The notes below the pieces were generated by a model. That model saw only the letters and a program-made list of their open reading frames with translations. It did no database searches and had not been told where the DNA came from. From positions 114,839,552-114,903,551 of the forward strand of contig NC_073313.1 of assembly GCF_027595985.1 (NCBI RefSeq): a DNA stretch of 64,000 nt. The letters run 5' to 3'. Positions 24,536 through 37,509 of the stretch are shown here, in pieces. A program made the translations under genes and the position numbers. This DNA comes from Sorex araneus. Its lineage: Eukaryota > Chordata > Mammalia > Eulipotyphla > Soricidae. Every line of letters starts with the position of its first letter. Position 1 is the stretch's first letter.

Positions 24536-25060
24536 ATATGAAAATAAAATTTAGGTAGATAAATAGCTATGATATGCGCGTTTTACAAGAGATGCCCCAA
24601 GTACAGCATAGAACTTATAGCATAGAAATTACTAATTATAATTTTTGTGGTGTCTTTAGGCAACCAATGTAGTGAACTAGTGTGTTATTCTGAATTCAAC
24701 AGTTACTTTACTATTGCCACTAAAACCATGAGGTACATGAATGGTCACATTTCCTCCAACTTTTTCTTCTTACCCTTAAAATTGAGTCTTCATATGTTCT
24801 TTTACATATTGTTCATTCATACCCTTGTCCCTGAGTTTCCTTCTATGGATCCCTTTCAAATCTCAAAAAAGAAAACAATTCACAAACACTCTTCATCAAT
24901 TAATAAGTCTGACCTTAAAGAAGAGAAAATACAATGGCAATTTTTTTTTATCAGTCAGGCATTGTTTCTAGACAAGTTGTCCTTTCCCTTTTTGGACAAC
25001 ATGATTATTAAATGGACTGAGTCAAACACTCTAATAAACATTTTCTGAATGTTTGCTCAG

Positions 25061-25095
25061 CAAGGTTCCATCGTGTAATGGTTAGCACTCTGGAC
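25061..25095 (+). pseudogene. Retroposed 5' half of tRNA-Gln (CTG)
   Basis: From 25,064 the sequence ggttccatcgtgtaatgg, then ttagcactctggac and tctgaa, follows the 5' half of tRNA-Gln(CTG) up to the anticodon loop, with one clear mismatch. The 3' half is absent. Perfect 17-bp direct repeats tctgaatgtttgctcag flank it at 25044-25060 and 25096-25112; the repeat's first bases coincide with the anticodon loop. There is no A tail. It is not a working tRNA gene. Confidence 0.8.
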
Positions 25096-25112
25096 TCTGA
25101 ATGTTTGCTCAG

Positions 25113-26045
25113 TGACCAGTTTTGTTCTGGGTGCTGAGAATACAGGAATGATTAAGAGAATGATTAAGATAGTATACTTGCCTTCAAAGAAGTTGCAGCA
25201 AATATTTCCATAAAATAAACATCATGTTCTGGGTAACATAGTAATAAAGAGAAATCTAAACCCAGTCTGCTGTAATAGAACATCCATTGTGGAAAGACTG
25301 GAGGAGGTTATACCTAAGTAGAGTATTAAATGATGAGAATGAGTAGTACTTAGGTAAATGAAGAGGGCTGGAATTTCCTGGAAGATAAATAGCACAAGCA
25401 AAAGCAGGGATGGGAAACAACACATATGGTGTTTATACACAGGGGAATACACAAGCTTAGGAGTTTGGGACAGAGACTTCAGGAGATGACACTAAAAAGG
25501 TAAGCAGGAGTCAGTTACAAAACATGGTCATGGAAATATGTTTTCCAAACAAAAAAGTAAGCAATCAGGACAAAATATTTCTTTAAAAAGATGAAGCCAG
25601 ATGACGCCCATCACACCCCAATGAGGAATCAGGTCAAAATTGTTTCACTCAGGGCCCACAACATGAGACAAGGGGTCAACTAGGAGGGCAGAGGTTTACA
25701 GGGAGGAAGCAAGGTTGGAAGGGGACCACAGTCAGAAAAAGGTTGAGAAACAATGCTCTAAAATAATTTCTATATTGCATTTTATGCTCCTGAAGCTCTA
25801 AATTCTTAACGGTGTGAGCCATTTCATTCCATGTAACAGGCAGGCACAATATGTAGTGTTTCTTCGCTACACCACCTACCCCTGCCTTATGCGACCATTT
25901 ATCTATCCTTAAGATTCCTGTTCTCTTGCCCTCACTCCCGTCCAGTTAACATCTCATTGCAGTGCCTCCTGGTAAGTTCCTTCAATTTCTAGAAGGTTTG
26001 ATCCTTTGTTAAATGCCATTAGATTTGCTTCTCAGCTCATTCCTT
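25113..26045. other. Ancient-repeat-like and unique sequence
   Basis: Positions 25,113-25,400 (ttctgggtgctgagaataca) look like an ancient mammalian repeat I cannot name. Positions 25,560-25,760, ending aaaaggttgagaaacaatgc, resemble the end of a hAT-type MER element. No gene is visible. Confidence 0.35.
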
Positions 26046-26059
26046 ACAAATAAGTTTTT

Positions 26060-26228
26060 TTTTTTCTTTTTGGGTCACACCCAGCGATGCTCAGGGGTTA
26101 CTCCTGGCTTTGCACTCAGGAATTGCTCCTGGCAGTGCTTGGGGGACCATATGGGATGCCGGGGATCGAACCCAGGTCGGCCGCATGCAAGGCAAACGCC
26201 CTACCCGCTGTGCTATCGCTCCGGCCCC
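26060..26228 (-). mobile_element. tRNA-like SINE (type A), complete and little diverged
   Basis: T tail and ctttttgggtcacaccc lie at the left. The head is gtgctatcgctccggccc at the right. Direct repeats acaaataagttttt flank it at 26046-26059 and 26229-26242. Confidence 0.9.
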
Positions 26229-27099
26229 ACAAATAAGTTTTTAATTACACATTTGCTCTGCCCTTCTGTGTCTAACAAAGACAAATAATTTCTTAATTTT
26301 ACCCTCTAGGCTAACTTTTGGGTTATACCAGTTGTATATAATACTTAAAGAAACAGGCATTATTATCTCTCTCTTACACACACCCACACATACAAACAAA
26401 ACACAGACACATACACCAGTCTGAGTTACGTTCAAAAAATATATCGATTATAAATAAAATTTTTCTCTTCGTTAATGGAGAACAGAGGGACTGCACATAA
26501 TGTACAAAATCTGACTCTTTACGAGTTCCTCTGTGTACACTGATTTGTTCTGTGTTTCTTGGAATTTTCACCTGCCATTATCTTTTGCCAAGACAGTTTT
26601 AGCTAAAATTCTTTTGAGCTTTGTTCTGATAAGGTGCTACACTGGTAAATAACATTTGACTATTTTTTTTCTCTCCTGACCAAACAAGGATGCTACCTCA
26701 TAGTTTAATTTTGCGGCCTCACTCCTCTTGAGTAGCGAAATCCGTTGCTAGGTTTAGAATTTCCCATAAACCTGCTCAATAATTTGTTTTGTTTGGCTTC
26801 TTTGAAATACTACACAAAGCAATCCCTGTAAAGGGCTATGTTGTCCTGAAGGCTGAAAAAGGTGCCTGAGACATAGGCTCCAAGTTGCTCTTTTCAGGCA
26901 GAGCCAGCTGAGTAATCTTATCTGAGCTGGCTGCGTTTCAAGGTGCCCAATTCAGGAGCTTTCCCTCTGGAAATGAATGTGCTGCAGGGGATCAAGTGCT
27001 TTCTAGTGAGGGGCAGAAGCTTTGGGAAAGCGGAGGGTTCGGGAAGGTAGAATCTTGGTGAGCAAAACAAGATCCCTCCTAGCACCCATATAGAAATCA

Positions 27100-27536
27100 G
27101 CACTTGGGCTCGGGACAGAGAGGAGACTTAGACCAGAGGTGAGGAGGAAGCAGGGACCTGGGAAAGGAGGCGTGATTGCGAAGGCACCACTGCACGAGTC
27201 TGACTCAAAAGCTGTCAGTCATCTCAGCTCAGGCTTCTCTGGCTCTCTCGCAGCCCAGCCCTTTCCTGGGGCTGGGTCAGTGGATTGCTACATGTTGGCT
27301 TACCCGGGGAAAAACCAGAGGCTCACTTTGGTCCTTTCCGGTAATTGACACGATAGAGCTGCTGGGAGGGGGAGGAGAGAGCTTCCCTCCATAAATGGTC
27401 CCACCCCTAGGCAAGGTGGCTCACTCTGGGAGGTAGGATCGGGGAGTGTGCACCTGCTACCAGTCAAGTTCTGCCAGACTGCGAGACAAGGCGGAGCGAA
27501 CAAGCAGAGAAAACAAGCAGAGGGAGTGAGTGAACC
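27100..27536 (+). promoter_or_regulatory. SLC6A14: SLC6A14 promoter and 5' UTR region, with CCATAAATGG box
   Basis: This stretch is clearly GC-richer than its surroundings. CCATAAATGG at 27389-27398 fits the SRF CArG consensus CC(A/T)6GG and could equally serve as a TATA-like box. If it does, transcription would start near 27,420, giving a 5' UTR of roughly 115 nt. A CCACCC motif (GC-box/KLF type) follows at about 27401. There are only scattered CpGs, so this is not a strong CpG island. No start-site data are available here; the role is inferred from position. Confidence 0.5.
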
Positions 27537-27584
27537 ATGGACAAGTTGAAGTGTCCCAGCTTCTTCAAGTGCAGAGGGAAGGAG
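27537..27584 (+). CDS. SLC6A14: SLC6A14 coding exon 1 (residues 1-16)
   Basis: The exon starts at the ATG in accATGg and ends in codon GAG before donor gtatgg, phase 0. It encodes the cytoplasmic N-terminus, beginning [10 protein letters not shown]. Intron 1 is 954 bp and contains a long CT repeat close to its 3' end. Confidence 0.95.
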
Positions 27585-28416
27585 GTATGGGTTTGGGGAA
27601 CTGCGGGATGTGTGGAGGGCCTGGAAAGGGAAAACTCAAGCGTGGGGGGTGAGTCTTCATTTTTTGCTTTCCAGAGTAGTTCTTCAGATTTGTGCTCAAA
27701 TGCCTTCAAATGTGCCTGAACTGTCCGCATACAGTAATGGTAAATAGGACAAGAGAACCCAGGATCTTAGGGACACAAGGGTCACGTCATCCTTTACCTT
27801 GGTGCTCTTACCAAATCCTGTTATTTGTCCTGTCCCTCTCAATGTGCTGTTTGTGTCCATATGCTGGAAGGCAATGCGCAAATGCACACACTGTCCTTAT
27901 CTGATCAGAAGAACCTTCCAGACCCAAGAGCAGTTAACAGGTTAAGAGAGACACTCTGTCCTCTTAGGTGGAGAGAGAAAGCTGCTCCACCTGCTGGGAC
28001 AGGAGAATTTGCCTCCAGAATTGATTATTCTGTAGTTTTCATAAAATTATTAATTTTATTCATTGAAATAAGATATCAGAATTTACATACTTGTAGGGAA
28101 TGGAGTATTTTTTCAAAAGAAGAGCTACTTTAGATCCTTCTCCAAAATTTCCCACAATTTTAAGACTGCTGATTTTTCCTAACTCATCTTTAAGACATTT
28201 ATGCTTGAAATGTTATTTATCCAGCTTATCGGTAAACTTTATCATTTCCTTAATGCTTCACGCCACATGTAACTTTTCTCGAAATTTTATATAAACCTTC
28301 GTGTAATAAGAATATCTTCCCACAAAGCTTTATTAAAGGGGCAAATATGAAGTAAAAGCAGCCATTGACAGAAATATCCCCAACTTTGGAAAGTCTTGTT
28401 CTGAAAATTTGCAGGG

Positions 28417-28481
<65 letters not shown>

Positions 28482-31400
28482 TGTGATTTTATTTTTAATA
28501 GCAGAAATATGATTTCTTCATTTTTTTCTATCCTGCAGAAAGTGACAGCTTCATCAGAGAATTTCCATGTTGGTGAAAATGATGAGAATCAGGACCGTGG
28601 TAACTGGTCCAAAAAGTCAGATTATCTTCTCTCCATGGTTGGATACGCAGTGGGATTGGGAAATGTCTGGAGATTCCCATATTTGACCTACAACAATGGT
28701 GGAGGTATTTCCCCCCAGGCCTTTTGAATCCTTTTCTCCAGTTTTAAACGGGCCTCTAAGAATATTTTGAATGCTAAGGAAATGACATTTTGATACTTTG
28801 GGGTAGTAGGAAGATGGTGAAACCAACTCTCTACATCTATTATTAGACAATGGGTTCCTAGTCCCAATTAGGACACAGGCTTTACAAAAGCTTCAACTAT
28901 AAACTCATAAATGTTTTGGTATTTATCATTTCTGAGTTTCTAATTTATGATTACGTTACCTCCAACTCTGATTACTTACTCTTCTTAATTTATGTGCATG
29001 ACTATGATAATCTGTTCAGATTAAGGTTGAGTTTTGCTTAGTTTATAGCTGAATCTAAGTAAATGGAAGAGGAATTTCTAGTGCTACTATACAAGCTCAA
29101 ATAAGTCGTCATTTACCCAGAAAAATACATTCCATTTGGGAAATCTAAGTGGAGAAAGAGTTAATTAAAAAGTAATTAAAGGTTTAGTATTTTATACTGA
29201 AATATTTAGTTACATATGTTCCAAATTGGATCAACCATGTAGAAATCCTCTGAAATGCAGAGATTAGTTCAAGGCCAGGTGTTTAATTTCTACCAAGTAA
29301 TACTGTTCATACCTTATAGATCATTAAGGAAGACTCAATTAAAACAAAGAAAAAGGAGGTCTCAGGTGACATACAAAGAGAAACAAAATGAATTACCTAA
29401 TGCTCTAATAATGTCGAAACAACTTTTCACTTACACCATATTTTATTTACTTATAATTACAGGTTCTATTAGAAGTGTAGAGATGACTTGTCCTATTTCA
29501 TAACTGGGTACCAGTAAAACTGTGCCACTAAAATTATTTTTCTTTGTATATTAAAATGTTCCATGGTTATATTTCAACACATTTCTTATTTATTGATTGC
29601 ATTAAAATATTCATATTGCTTTCAAAGACTAATGAAAAAACTCTGCTCATCAGACACTTTGAGTTCATGCTAGCTTAAATTCCCTTACTTAGAGATTCCA
29701 TTGTTGTCATAGGTTTGGTATATATTTTAGCTAAAAGAGGCATTAGGAATCATAATCTTCCTCTAGTTTGTGTCCTAAAACCCATAGTTGGGAAGGAAAG
29801 CATTCAGGCCAGACTTGTGCTCAGGTTCAAAGTAAGAAATTGCCTGTGACTTCATATCGTATATAGACCTATGCATATGGGTCTAAATAGGTTTCCTGTT
29901 CATGGAAACCTAGTAGTTTCCATGAATTTCCAGAAGCCACATTAAATCTGTTTAAATAGTTTCAAAATATTGCAGAAACAAACTTAGCTTTGTTATAACT
30001 GTTATCACTTTCATGTTTCTTCTAAAGGTTAAGGTCATGCTAGCCCTCATTTTTGTAGGTCACATTTTTGTACAAGAGATGACTAAGTTCTCTCTCTTAA
30101 CTTTTATATTTTTCCTAAGGGTTGAGAATGAACAAGAAATTCAAAACTGTCAGATCTTTTAACAAATCTTACTTTAACATATAATTATTTTTGGAAAAAC
30201 TATTGCTAAAGTCTGGAATAATTTTCATTAGCAGAATCTTTTTAGTAGTTTATAAAAGAAGTATCCCACTATTTTAAGGTCAAGTAAGCAGTATTAAGTT
30301 GTGATTGCTTTATTGTATGAGCATTTATGGGTCTAATTAATTATGATGATATAATGAATGAACACTGAAGAAAATCCCTTTTTTACAAAAACTATTTAAA
30401 GTAACCTGATAAAGCTTGGCATACTTTTGTATCTGAACAGGATACTTCTACTATTTTTTCTTATTATTAATGTAGATGAGATTTTTACCTCTCTTAGTCA
30501 CTGCAATGATGTTATGCAAATTGCAACATCAATGAAAACATATTCGTCCCTATGTTCTAGTGACCAGAGATTTGAATAGAACAAGTGCTTTATTGTTTTA
30601 TTGCTTTTTAGGAGAGTATGTTTAAGGGTTGGGAAATGTAGTTCCTAGGTATGTTGCTACTATATTATAATATGAAAAAAGCGTAAGGGAAAATGAACCA
30701 TAGGTAAATGAAATTTTCAAAATCCAAAATTACCCTTTTAATCTGCTGATTCCCAAAGTTTTCTATTAAATTTCATTAAAACTTCTAGAATAGTTGATCA
30801 ATAAATTTTATATTCTGTTCCTGCTTCTACCTGTAATCTGGCAAAAGTTCTAAAGAGCAACACAATCCCACAAAAGTTGGTAAAGAAGTAGGAAATATCA
30901 AAATATCCTAAAAGGTTATTGGATATTTTAACTGTAAAAGAACATAGCTAAAAAAGTTCAGGTTGTTTAATAAAATGAGTAAGTTTCTATTAACATTGAA
31001 TGAAGACCCTTATGACACTTTGGAGAATAATGACTTTAACTGTAACTACTTACACCTAAGTCATATTAAGCATTTTCTCCCTCCTCAAGAATTACTTATT
31101 TTTAAAGAAAGAAGAGAAGGGAGACTGATTTTGAATATATACCAGTGTCTGTTATTTCACCAAGTCTTTCCACATAGACTCTGTAATTGAACCTTTTAAC
31201 CACAAACTGATGTGTTGATATTGTTCTACCACTTATGAGGAACCAAGGTTCAGGTGTTAAGTAAATTGCCCCAGGTCACAAAACTAGTAAGTGGTGAAGC
31301 CAGAAATATAAATTTAAGTCTATCACCTCCAAAGCCTGAGATGATTCAATTTCGCTGGATTACATTTTACAGGCTATTTGTTTCTTTGTAATAGTCACAA

Positions 31401-34400
31401 TAACCTTGTTAGGTAACATTAGCAGTCCCAGAGGAGGAATTCAGATTTAGAGAATCTACTTCGTTTTCTCAGAAAGCCGTGCATTTGGAGCCCTAATCCA
31501 CTGACACCACTGAATCAGTATGTTTTCAAAATGTTATTATGGTTATCAGTGCCGTCAACACTTTGGAATGTAATTGTGATTGGTTATTTTTGCTTTCTTT
31601 AGGTGCTTTCTTGATTCCGTATGCAATTATGCTGGCTCTGGCTGGTTTACCTTTGTTCTTCCTGGAATGTTCACTGGGACAATTTGCTAGTTTAGGTCCA
31701 GTTTCAGTTTGGAAGATTCTTCCACTGTTTCAAGGTCTGTAATTCCCATTACTTTATTGTATTTTGGCTTATTTTCTCATAGGACTTGTTAAATTATTTT
31801 AATGTGGGCATCCTAAAGGCAAAGAAGAATGACTATTATTTTTCTGAATACCTGCCACTATATTTCTTAAAATCAAATGTACGTTTTAATTTCTGTCCAT
31901 TTTAGGCAACAAAATGGGAGGGATTAGGCAGTACCGTAGAGATGGTTGTAAGGGTATGACTATGCTTCTATTTCCACATACAAATTTTCTTGCCACATAT
32001 TCAGGTTGTGCATAAAGTTCATGGCTCTGGCTCTTTTCTACTTAATGTGCAATATTTGTTTTTTTGGTTCCTGCAGATCTTTTACAGTGCTTCATTCAGA
32101 AAAGTTGAAGGGCAGGTCACCATTTTGTTCTTGGATGTTTCTAACAGAATAATTGGATACTTTTACAGTTTATTTTAACACCCTGATTGTTACTAAGCAT
32201 CAAACAACCTTACAGTCTGAAGATATGATGGCATTTGGCATGTACTAGCTTGGGAAACCTTGTTTAATTTTTTAGTTTGGGGGTCATACCAGGGGGGGTT
32301 CAAGGTTACCTGAACAAGGTTACTCCTGGCTCTGTATTCAGGGCTTACTCCTGGCAGGTTTGATAGACCATATGGATTGTGAGGGATCGAAACTGGGTAG
32401 GCTGCCCACAAGACTTTAGTGCCTTACCCTCTGTACAATCAATCTGGCCCTTGGAAACTATTTGCAAAAGACTCAATTCAGCATAAAAATTACGGACTTG
32501 GACATCCATGAAAAGTGGTCATTATCTCTTCTCTCATATCTACCTTCAGTAAAAAAATGCCATAATTCCAGGACAATTCAATACAATATCATGTATAATT
32601 TTTCTAATTTCTTTTTGCACCACACCTATCAGAGCTCAGGGCTCACTCCTGATAGTGCTTAGGGGACCATATACTATGCCCCAGATGAGAATGGAGTTGA
32701 CCACTTGCAAGGCAAGAGCTAAAACCCCTCTATTATCTCTCTGGTTTATTTTTCTGTCAATATTAGATAAGATAATTTCTTGAATTTTCAATTTCTTCAC
32801 AAATCCTCTAAATTTTCATGCTTGAATCAGCAATCAGTGATAGGGTCATAAAAATGCATAAGTGATTCAGTAATATATTTTTGGTTTTAGAACATAAGGA
32901 TATGGAATTGGTCAAGTCTTTACTGTGTGTTTTATCCCTTACAATTGTTATAAATTATTATTCATTATATATTTCATAGTCAATATGAAAACAATTTGGT
33001 TGTTATCATATTTTTTAATAATACAAATTATTTTGGTGAGGCAATAGGTTTTAATACTGATATATTAAGGTTATAACCTCAAAAGCAGGTCTTAAGTACA
33101 AGAATAATATTTAGTATGGTAATTTCATTTTAGGGCTGGAGAGATAGCACAGCGGGTAGGATGTTTGGCTTGCACATGGCCGACCAAGTTTCGATTCCTC
33201 CACCCCTCTCTGAGAGCTGGGCAAGCTACCTGTGGCGTATTCGATATGCCAAAAACAGTAACAACAAGTCTTACAATGGAGATGTTACTGGTGCCCGCTC
33301 AAGCAAATCGATGAGCAAAGGGATGACAATTTTGAAAAGGGATGACATTTTGAAATCACTGAATTAGAGTCCACTGATACTTAGGCTAAGTTTTTGAATT
33401 TCCTTTAGGTGTGCTTTCAGAAATATTATTGCTGTTCTTTCAGGGCATTAATTATCTCCTATTTATCAAAACACTGTCTCATGAATGGACATGTAAATAT
33501 TTCAGTGAGTAAATAGAATATAGAGCATTTAAAATTATCAGTCTTTATCATGTTAAGTGCAATAAGTCAAAGGAAGGACAAATATCAGATGCTCTCACTC
33601 ATTGGTTGAATATAGAGACAAACAAGAGAATAGACAGTACTGAACAAAGACAAACCCTTGTGTTAAAAAATAAGGCATGCCCGAGGGGCTCATGCACTCA
33701 TGGGCTCTCTGGGCGGCTCTGTTTCTCCGCCCAAGTTCAATGCTCTGGAACCGCTGTGTGTGCTGTCGGTCAAGGGCAAGCGACGGAAGGAAGAAGACCA
33801 AGCTGGTTGCTGATTAGTTACTGTTTATTCAATCTTCCGTCTTTCTCATCTCCCTCACTCCCAGCTCCATCCTCTCCATCCTCTCTCTGGATCAACTCCA
33901 ACCTCCCTCCTTCTCTAGTCTCTCCTCCTACTTGTCTCTCCCACCTTGCCCTCTAGGCTACACCCAGCCAGGTAGCAAAATCAGCATAAGAAAGCCCTTC
34001 CTGAGGGCAGGGCATTCCAAAGCCCTTCCTGACTCTTAAGGGTTTTTTTCCTTCCCTTAGTCCGAACACTTATTAACATCTTAATACTAGTTATTTTTGT
34101 ATGGACATAGCAAGAGATACATTCATTGAGGCTTGCAAGGCAGCTCTCCTGGCAACATCTTGCCACAGGCTCAGACCACAGCACTCAGGCCAGATTAATC
34201 ACTCCTAACCCTAGCAGGGTCCAAATCTAGTTATCACTGTTTGGATCATGACAGCATTTGTCCATGATCAAGCTCTTAACTTATAGTTAAGCATTAGGCA
34301 CTTTGGCCAGGCCCATCTCGATGCCAGGGTAGCACACAACTGACTGCTTGCCCTGGGTCCGTCTCATCCCTCATTGGGACCCTGCTTTTGGGAGTGCTAG

Positions 34401-37400
34401 GAAGTAAGGGCAGCTGAGGCTTAGGTTGAGAGAAGAGATGCCCAGGAGGAAAATATCATGTAGAGTCAAATGACATAAGGTTACAAAAGCATAGCATTTT
34501 CTAAGTCTTCTTGTGTCCATACAAAAAGGACATGGCTCTGAATAAACTATGCAAAGGACTCAAGGAGAAGAGAAAAACAATGTTTACAAGTCAACAGAAC
34601 ACTAAGAAAGAAGCTACAAATAAACAAAGAGGAATGGGAGCACTTTAACAGGAGCAACCCAATAAACCTAAACTACCTGAGGCTATGTTTTCCTACACCC
34701 TTGGCCATGGAATACAGAACTAATCACCCAATAGTGGGAGTAAAAGAAGGGAGCAAGACCATCAAACTAGCGGTGACAGAGTGACAAGGAGGGTTATGGA
34801 CATTTTGGGTGGTGATTAGGTATAGTAATTTTGTATATTAATGCCGTAAAGTTTTACAGTCTTGTGACTAGCAAAATTATAATAAATAAAAATAAATTTA
34901 AAAATAAAATTAGAAGGTATAAATAAAGAAATAGTACTCTAATATGAAAAACTAGCTGGCATGGGTTTTTCCTTATGTGGATTTGATGGCTTATTATAGA
35001 TCTCCCTTTATCAGAGGGTAGCATTTTCAAATAAACTCATTAAGTATGCCAGAAAGCCAGTCATCAAAAAAGTGTTGTTATTTGTTGTGGAACCAGGGAT
35101 TGACATCAAAATGATTTAAACTTCGGGAAAAAAAACTACTCAGACAGTAGTATTACCTTCCCCCTGATGGTTATAGTAATATGTTTGAAAATGTATGAAA
35201 TTGTATTTTTAAAACATATACAGTCTTGAAAACCAATATTACTTCAATAAGCGTTAGTTTTGTTTTATTCAAGAAGTGGGGGACGGGCACAGTCTGTGGT
35301 ACTTAGGGCTTACTCCTGGCTCTATAGTCAGGAGATCATTCCTGATGTGCTGGATGACTATTTGTAGTGCCAGAGATAGAACCTGGGTCTGCAAAGCAAG
35401 TGCCATATCCACTGTACTATTGCTTGGGCCCCAAAAAAGTATTTTTATTTGATTAGATCTTATCATTTAAAAGATTTTATAGAAATTGAGATGTATATTT
35501 TTATGGAATGGCAAAACAAATTTCACTTGCTTGCTTCTAATCTTAACTGTTCTGTTTTTCAGGTGTGGGAATTACAATGGTCCTGATATCCATTTTTGTC
35601 ACAATCTATTATAATGTCATAATTGCCTATAGTCTTTACTACATGTTTGCTTCTTTTCGAAGTGAATTACCATGGAAAAATTGTTCTGATTGGGCAGATA
35701 GAAATTGTAGCAGATCTCCTATAGGTAAAATTCATTTACATATTTTTACGTAGTATTATTTCTAAAACATCACTAACCACACCATTCTTTTACGTTTTCT
35801 GACTCAGCTTTGAGGGTTAAATCATTTCCTAACCAATTTGGTGCAATTTTATGTGAACTATGCTGATTAATGCAATATGCTTATTTCAAACGGACACCAG
35901 GAAGACTAAACAGTTTCTAGGAATACTTCTTGAATGCCTAAGTTGTGTACAGAAAAGAAATTAGAAAATGAGCTAGTGATAGAGAAAAGTGCTATTCATG
36001 ATATGTATTAGTTAATGTATTAGAGAATACAATGAGTGCTATTCATGACATATGTTGTAATATTTGAGATAATGTAGCAACACTGTTATATACTGATTAC
36101 AACTGGAATTGTTTTTGTATGCCGAAGGATAAAGATGGAATGCTTGTTAGGTATTTAAAGGTATCATTTATCTATATAGGTTGAAGTGTTCATATACTGA
36201 GCATTCCTTAGAGTACTGAAACACAACTGAAATAATAGTTACTCTACAGTTACTATATGTTTTTAAATGATAGATATTTGCATACTCACTGCAATTTAGA
36301 AGTAGATATTTAATGTGATGAATGGTTTAAGATGCTTTATTCCACTTTGATGATTTCTACTTGATTTTTTACCAAGTAGCATTTTAAAATGTCCTATTCA
36401 TTTGCACTGAATTTTTCCAAGGAAGTACTTCTACAAAACTAAGTATCTCTGCATTTATTCTTTTTTAAAAATAATTTTAGTGACTTACTGCAATGTGAGT
36501 ACACAGTCAGGAATAATTTATGTGAATAAAAGCTGGGTCGATTACAACAATTATAGCTGCATCAATGGAAGTGAAGTTTATCAGCCAGGGCAACTTCCCA
36601 GTGAACAATATTGGAAGTAAGTACACTAAATTATTACTTTTTTCACAGATTTTGAAAGGTTTTAATAAATAATGACAATCATAACTTTCTTCACTGATAA
36701 GTAGAAAAATGGTAATATAGTAAATTATAATTCATTTGACTCAAATGTTTATGTATTCTGTGTGAGTAGTAGTAATATGCAAAATTTTCTATTAAAATAG
36801 TTTATTGCATATAAATTAGTAAATAGATATATCACTGTCCTAATGACCTATTTGGTACATACTAGCTATAATGTAGGGAACTATGGTAAAAATATTCACA
36901 AATATTAGACTACAATGAGCATATTCTAATGACATACAATTGGATGATGAATTTTGTGGAAAAACTGCAGTTTAAGATAGAAAATTCTCATTAGACATGT
37001 TTTAAAAATTATCATTAGATGGTAGGAATATAAAGGGTTATATTTACCTTTATTGATTTCAAGTGATCTCTTTTTACTCTCCTTACTGTATAGTCTTTTG
37101 CCCTTACCTAATTTACTTTATGCTGCTGTAATATGCATTTTTTATGTACATGTTGATAATCTGTGAACCTTTTAAATTTTGGATTTTTAAAAGCTATGAA
37201 CATCAAATTCAGAGTTAAAATACTAGATCTATGGATTTCCCTCTGGGAAAGAACATATTGTTAGAACTGTATAGAAAGTTGTTGAAAAGGGTTTAAATAA
37301 CTGGAACATTTTGTTTTACTAGAAACAAGTGTGCTAAATAAGACAATATTTAATACAATTTAAAATGTTTTCTGTTTTTTTAGCCTCAGAAAAAAATGTT

Positions 37401-37436
37401 AATGAATAAAAGCAAACTAACTGATGGCAAAAAATA

Positions 37437-37509
<73 letters not shown>

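Noticed and set aside
25061-25100. Functional tRNA-Gln gene
   Set aside because: Only the 5' half is present. The anticodon stem cannot close and there is no T arm or terminator context.
28365-28727. 120-codon frame with Ser-Leu repeats upstream of exon 2
   Set aside because: The Ser-Leu stretch is the translated CT repeat. The real protein enters at the acceptor at 28,539.
33606-33956. Open frame of 116 codons across the LTR edge
   Set aside because: It starts in L1 3' UTR and runs into the LTR U5/R region in reverse. No retroviral protein motif is present.
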